Assembly: GCA_025924495.1 (NCBI GenBank)
Contig: JAICIG010000124.1
Span: 1-18,345, forward strand
Direction: 5' to 3'
Length of the DNA: 18,345 bases
Origin: Pirellulales bacterium
Lineage (GTDB): Bacteria; Planctomycetota; Planctomycetia; Pirellulales; JAICIG01
Below the pieces are notes generated by a model. The model was given only the letters and a program-made list of their open reading frames with translations, was not told where the DNA came from and made no database searches. This document shows positions 15,365 to 18,345 of this stretch, in pieces (within the stretch, counting starts at the first letter, position 1; each line of letters starts with the position of its first letter). A program made the position numbers and the translations under genes.

Positions 15365-16387
15365 ATGGCGACTGATACGACCCTGCCCGTGCTTACCCCC
15401 AATGATTTTGCCAGCGACCAGGACGTGCGTTGGTGCCCGGGCTGCGGCGACTATTCCATTCTGGCCCAAATGAAGAAGGTGCTGCCCACGCTGGGCATTC
15501 CGCGCGAGAAGACCGTCTTCGTCTCGGGTATCGGCTGTTCCAGCCGCTTCCCTTACTACATGAACACCTACGGCTTCCACTCCATCCACGGCCGCGCGCC
15601 GGCGGTGGCTACCGGGCTGAAGGCTTCACGCCCCGACCTGTCGGTCTGGGTCATCACGGGCGACGGCGATGGTCTATCGATTGGCGGCAATCACCTGATG
15701 CACTGCATCCGCCGCAACATCGACCTCAATATCGTGATGTTCAACAATCGCATTTACGGTCTGACCAAGGGCCAGTATTCGCCCACCTCGCCGGTAGGCA
15801 AAGTGACCAAGAGCACGCCGATGGGCGCCATCGACAATCCGCTCGCGCCGTTGTGCATCGCTATTGGCTGCGAAGCCACCTTCGTGGCCCGTTCTATCGA
15901 CAGCAACATCAAGCACCTGGGCATGGTGCTCAAGCGAGCCGCCGAGCATCGCGGCGTGTCGTTCGTCGAGGTCTACCAGAACTGTAACGTATTCAACGAT
16001 GGCGCCTTCGATTATGCCACCAACCGTGAGACCAAGGCTGACACCACGCTCGAACTCGAGCACGGCAAGCCGCTAATCTTCGGCAAGAACCGCGAGAAGG
16101 GCATCCGTCTGAACGGCATGAGCCCCGAGATCGTCGAGTTGGGCAAAGGCATCTCCGAAGACGACCTGCTGTTCCACGACGAGAAGGCCCCCGAGCCGAC
16201 GTTGGCCTATTTGCTCAGCCGCATGCGGCATCCCGAGTTCCCCGAGCCGATCGGCGTCTTCCGCGACGTGGACCGGCCGAAGTACGACGAACTGATCAAC
16301 GCCCAGATCGCCGAAGCCCGCAAGACCAAAGGGGACGGCGATCTGCAGAAGCTCTACAACTCCGGCGACACCTGGACCGTGGGTTAA
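15365..16387 (+). CDS. korB: 2-oxoglutarate:ferredoxin oxidoreductase, beta subunit
   Basis: 340 residues. It carries the thiamine diphosphate and the [4Fe-4S] cluster of the KorAB enzyme. Cluster ligands are C24 and C27 in WCPGCGDY, C58 in GIGCSS and probably C207 in YQNCNVF; the first three keep the spacing known from archaeal 2-oxoacid:ferredoxin oxidoreductase beta chains. The ThDP/Mg motif is GDGDGLSIGGNH (99-110) followed by NNRIYGLTKGQ (127-137). It lies 64 bp after korA in the same direction, with AAGGTGAT (15352-15359) as a strong ribosome binding site, so the two are an operon. The C-terminal 110 residues (DDLLFHDEKAPEPTLAYLLS, DVDRPKYDELINAQIAEARK) are an extension typical of KorB-type rather than pyruvate-type chains. 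Confidence 0.94.
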   Translation: MATDTTLPVLTPNDFASDQDVRWCPGCGDYSILAQMKKVLPTLGIPREKTVFVSGIGCSSRFPYYMNTYGFHSIHGRAPAVATGLKASRPDLSVWVITGDGDGLSIGGNHLMHCIRRNIDLNIVMFNNRIYGLTKGQYSPTSPVGKVTKSTPMGAIDNPLAPLCIAIGCEATFVARSIDSNIKHLGMVLKRAAEHRGVSFVEVYQNCNVFNDGAFDYATNRETKADTTLELEHGKPLIFGKNREKGIRLNGMSPEIVELGKGISEDDLLFHDEKAPEPTLAYLLSRMRHPEFPEPIGVFRDVDRPKYDELINAQIAEARKTKGDGDLQKLYNSGDTWTVG

Positions 16388-16414
16388 GAGCGGATCAAGG
16401 AACTCCGAGCTAGC

Positions 16415-16483
16415 CGTAGGGTGGGCACTGCCCACCGGCACTGGCGGTTGAGCTTAATTCCGGTGGGCAGTGCCCACCCTACG
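16415..16483. repeat. REPIN-like element, family B (two inverted GTAG-headed hairpins)
   Basis: The left arm is GTAG (16416-16419) plus hairpin GGTGGGC-ACT-GCCCACC (16420-16436). The right arm is its exact reverse complement, ending CTAC. The arms (16415-16438 and 16460-16483) match over 24 of 24 bases around a 21-bp spacer. It has the same architecture as the element at 6552-6706 but an unrelated palindrome. It starts 27 bp after the korB stop and could also stabilise or end the korAB transcript, although no T-run follows. Confidence 0.75.
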
Positions 16484-16603
16484 AATGCATGCACTCAGCT
16501 CGCCACGAGTTTTCCGGCGCCAGCCGGCATAGGCATGTTTCGATCTAGAATAATTGAATGCGCAACGTTGGTTGGCAGCCAGGGAGCGGCATCTCCGTCT
16601 TCT

Positions 16604-16624
16604 TCTCCTACCTACTACCTACCG
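16604..16624 (-). repeat. Heptamer tandem repeat overlapping a stop codon (short copy)
   Basis: On the minus strand, CGGTAGG (16624-16618), TAGTAGG (16617-16611) and a decayed TAGGAGA (16610-16604). The TAG of the second unit is the stop codon of the zinc-ribbon/L12-like gene. Confidence 0.55.
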
Positions 16625-17136
16625 CCAACCGCAGCGACCGCCTGCCAACTCAGCAGGGCAATGGCGAAGACGAACGCAAGCGCCATCCCCGCGCAGCCGC
16701 CCTTGCTGGCGATGCCATGGCGGCGCTGCAACTCCTCGACGGCGTCTTTCGCCGCCTTCAAATCGCAGTGCATCTCCTGGCGATAAAGCCGGATGGCCGC
16801 GATCTTTTCCTGGTTTCGTAAGAGCATAAGCAGCCTGGTCTGTAGATCGGCATTGATCGGTGTCAGCGGCGACTCGATGAGTTCTACCGCCCGTTTGGCT
16901 TCCGCCAAGCCGTCGCCAGTCCGCTCGCGATAGACCTTGATCGCGCCGATCTTGTCTCCGGCCGTCAGCCGCTCCAGGACTTCCAACTTGAGCGCATCCG
17001 CTCTGGCTCCACCAGCTTGTTCGGACGAACCATCCGCCTCTCCGCCCCCGCTTGCCTCGGTTCGTCCTGCACTGCAAGCCGGGCAGTACGCCAGGTCGCC
17101 TTCATACGAGTTATTGCAGAGAGGGCACGTCGGCAT
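16615..17136 (-). CDS. Zinc-ribbon protein with two L7/L12 C-terminal-like motifs and a C-terminal membrane helix
   Basis: 173 residues. An N-terminal zinc ribbon has two CxxC knuckles (C4/C7 and C18/C21: CPLC, CPAC). A Gly/Ser/Ala linker leads to two related helical motifs: KIGAIKVYRERTGDGLAEAK (62-81, continuing RAVELIE) and KIAAIRLYRQEMHCDLKAAK (111-130, continuing DAVEELQRRHG). Both follow the bL12 C-terminal pattern of KI-x-x-IK-x-x-RE-x-TG-x-x-LKEAK-x-x-VE. Residues 149-169 form a single transmembrane helix, leaving a very short tail, so this looks tail-anchored with the ribbon and L12-like part in the cytoplasm. It is unlikely to be a ribosomal subunit; a protein-protein adaptor is possible. 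Its final codons and stop lie in a heptamer repeat, so the last residues may vary between strains. Confidence 0.8.
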   Translation of the reverse strand: MPTCPLCNNSYEGDLAYCPACSAGRTEASGGGEADGSSEQAGGARADALKLEVLERLTAGDKIGAIKVYRERTGDGLAEAKRAVELIESPLTPINADLQTRLLMLLRNQEKIAAIRLYRQEMHCDLKAAKDAVEELQRRHGIASKGGCAGMALAFVFAIALLSWQAVAAVGGR

Positions 17137-17177
17137 GGCGGCTGATGCATGGAGATTGGCGATTAGTTTTAGGAATA

Positions 17178-17203
17178 GGCAGACAAGAATAAGAATGTCT
17201 GCC
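17178..17203. repeat. Inverted repeat between the SDR and zinc-ribbon genes
   Basis: GGCAGACA (17178-17185) and TGTCTGCC (17196-17203) pair perfectly around a 10-base A/T-rich loop that itself contains AGAAT twice. No GTAG head and no T-run on either strand. It may be a dispersed intergenic palindrome or the 3' structure of the SDR transcript. Confidence 0.55.
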
Positions 17204-17260
17204 CTCCTTATCCTTCTATGCCTTTCCCTAACTCCTGACTCCTAATCTCACTCTTCCCTA

Positions 17261-17288
17261 TCTACCACCTACCACCTACTACCTACTA
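17261..17288 (-). repeat. Heptamer tandem repeat overlapping a stop codon (four units)
   Basis: Reading the minus strand from 17288: TAGTAGG, TAGTAGG, TGGTAGG, TGGTAGA, exactly 28 bases, then TAGGG. The first TAG is the stop codon of the SDR gene. Confidence 0.75.
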
Positions 17289-18017
17289 AGCGTAATCCTG
17301 GCTCGTCGGCTTGATAATCAGTTCCGGAATATGCGCCCGCGGCGGCAGGCAGGCGACCATCACGACGGCGGCGGCGATGTCTTCGGGCTGCAGAATGCGG
17401 GCCCGGTGTTCCGCGCTGACCGGCACAGGACGACGGTCGAGAATCGGCGTTTCGACTTCGCCCGGGTAGACATTCGTCACGCGGATGTCGTTCTCGGCTT
17501 CTTCGCGCGCGGCCGTAATTCCGAGCGCCGTCATGGCGAACTTCGAGGCGGTATAGCCGATGCCGCCGAGCAGGCTTGAACGCTTGCCGGCGATCGAAGA
17601 GATGTTCACGATCAGCCCGTCGCGACGCTCGCGCATCTCGGGCAGCGCCGCTTGCAGGCAGTAGAAGGCGCCTGTGGCGTTCACCTGCATCATGTAATTC
17701 CAATCTTCCGGCGACAGCTCCTTGAGCGTGCGGCGGACGACATTCACGCCCGCACTATTCACCAGAATATCGATCGGGCCCAACTCCGCCTTGGCCCAGG
17801 CGAACAGTCCTTCGACGCTCTTGAGATCGGCGACATCGGCGGCGTGCGTTAACAGACCTGGCTGGCCTTTGTACTTCGCCGCGGCTTCGCGCAGCTTATC
17901 TTCGCGGCGGCCCGCGATTGCCACGCGGGCGCCTTCTTGGGCGAGGCCGATCGCAATTCCCAACCCAATTCCCGTCGCCCCGCCCGTCACGAGCGCCGTT
18001 TTCCCTTTTAACGTCAT
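17286..18017 (-). CDS. Short-chain dehydrogenase/reductase (classical SDR)
   Basis: 243 residues, cytoplasmic, NAD(P)-dependent oxidoreductase. The Rossmann motif TGGATGIG is at 11-18. R37 and R38 after the second strand (IAGRRED) favour NADP. D61 (AADV), NSAG (87-90) and N113 are in place. The catalytic set is S140/S141 (NISSIAG), Y155 and K159 (YTASK). PG follows (VYPGEVETP, 184-192). The tail AHIPELIIKPTSQDYA is that of the YdfG-like group acting on small hydroxy acids or 3-oxo compounds; the substrate cannot be read from sequence. I chose ATG at 18017; an in-frame TTG at 18032 would add five residues. The stop is supplied by the heptamer repeat. Upstream on the same strand lies the folded element at 18119-18300. 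Confidence 0.92.
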   Translation of the reverse strand: MTLKGKTALVTGGATGIGLGIAIGLAQEGARVAIAGRREDKLREAAAKYKGQPGLLTHAADVADLKSVEGLFAWAKAELGPIDILVNSAGVNVVRRTLKELSPEDWNYMMQVNATGAFYCLQAALPEMRERRDGLIVNISSIAGKRSSLLGGIGYTASKFAMTALGITAAREEAENDIRVTNVYPGEVETPILDRRPVPVSAEHRARILQPEDIAAAVVMVACLPPRAHIPELIIKPTSQDYA

Positions 18018-18118
18018 CGTTCCCAATCTCAAAAGAGGTCGCCAGATAAATCACTTCGCAGGCCATCGTTTTACCTTGCCAGCGTCACGGGTTCCAGGCT
18101 CGCACCCGCCATTGTTCC

Positions 18119-18300
18119 GGCGAACATGGCCAAGTTGCCCAAGATTTCCGCGCCACCTTGGGCGCCTTCGATGCCATCTCGCTCCCATGTTCCGCGTGGG
18201 CGCCCCCATTCGACGCTCTGCGTCCTTGGCCCCTTGAGAGGTCTCGTCCTCTCGCCGCGAAGATGCCCAAGGCGCCTATGCGAACTTGACCATCTTCGCC
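18119..18300 (-). ncRNA. Candidate structured RNA (or palindromic mobile element) upstream of the SDR gene
   Basis: The ends pair over 18 positions: minus 18300-18283 (GGCGAAGATGGTCAAGTT) with 18136-18119 (AACTTGGCCATGTTCGCC), with one G-G mismatch and one U-G wobble. Inside, TTGGGC (18270-18265) pairs with GCCCAA (18163-18158), continued by GCGCC/GGCGC across a 3-base bulge. ATCTTCGC (18264-18257) pairs with GCGAGAT (18182-18176) with one bulge. The centre has hairpins GAGAGG-ACGAGA-CCTCTC (18253-18236) and GACGC-AGA-GCGTC (18224-18212). The wobble becomes a C-A mismatch on the plus strand, which favours a minus-strand RNA. It ends about 100 bp before the SDR start. It matches no RNA family I know. 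A MITE-like element with 18-bp inverted ends is the main alternative. Confidence 0.5.
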
Positions 18301-18345
18301 TGCCGTTTTCCCTCTCCACCGGAGGGCTGAGATGAATGCCGATCC

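Noticed and set aside
16421..16786. 121-codon plus-strand ORF running from the family B repeat into the zinc-ribbon gene
   Set aside because: It begins inside the inverted repeat and continues antisense to a gene with clear zinc-ribbon and membrane motifs.
18071..18319. 82-codon minus-strand ORF across the folded element
   Set aside because: Its sequence is dominated by the pairing segments (repeated GG and RR codons), with no start signal or family; base pairing explains the region better than coding.

Overview
The window looks like a chromosomal segment of a planctomycete, probably of the Pirellulales type. The main reason is a neighbouring pair of planctomycete hallmark genes: a haem-binding PSCyt1/PSCyt2/PSD1 protein and a Tat-exported DUF1501 protein. 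High GC, sparse Shine-Dalgarno sites and several conserved proteins of unknown function fit this. The assignment rests on recognising protein families, not on a database search.

Layout, left to right. (1) 1-712, minus: 5' part of a secreted protein of unknown function that runs off the window edge. (2) 713-6533, plus: a GntR/FCD regulator overlapping a PSD1 cytochrome-like gene by ATGA, followed by DUF1501. The divergent spacer carries two near-identical palindromic boxes 21 bp apart, candidate operators. (3) 6534-6751: a convergent spacer filled with hairpins, bounded by a REPIN-like inverted pair with GTAG heads. (4) 6752-7969, minus: secreted transglutaminase-like plus TPR protein. (5) 7970-10536, plus: a terminator-like leader, a nucleotidyltransferase-fold protein with a degenerate active site, a TPM-domain membrane protein, an intrinsic terminator, and LemA. 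(6) 10548-11762, minus: bifunctional riboflavin gene ribBA with a TTG start and a near-consensus sigma-70 promoter, divergent from a conserved unknown gene (11983-12822, plus). (7) 13441-16387, plus: korA-korB, the two-subunit 2-oxoglutarate:ferredoxin oxidoreductase, behind a long spacer. (8) 16388-18345: a second REPIN-like element of different sequence, a zinc-ribbon/L7-L12-like membrane protein and an SDR dehydrogenase (both minus), each ending inside a heptanucleotide tandem repeat. Upstream of the SDR lies a 182-bp, strongly base-paired region that may be a structured RNA or a palindromic mobile element.

Functionally the window mixes housekeeping metabolism (riboflavin synthesis, ferredoxin-linked 2-oxoglutarate oxidation) with envelope proteins (PSD1/DUF1501, TPM/LemA, transglutaminase-TPR). 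I see no phage, defence system, CRISPR array, transposase, rRNA or tRNA. The most unusual content is non-coding: two GTAG-headed REPIN-like families, heptamer repeats that supply stop codons, and the folded 18119-18300 element.
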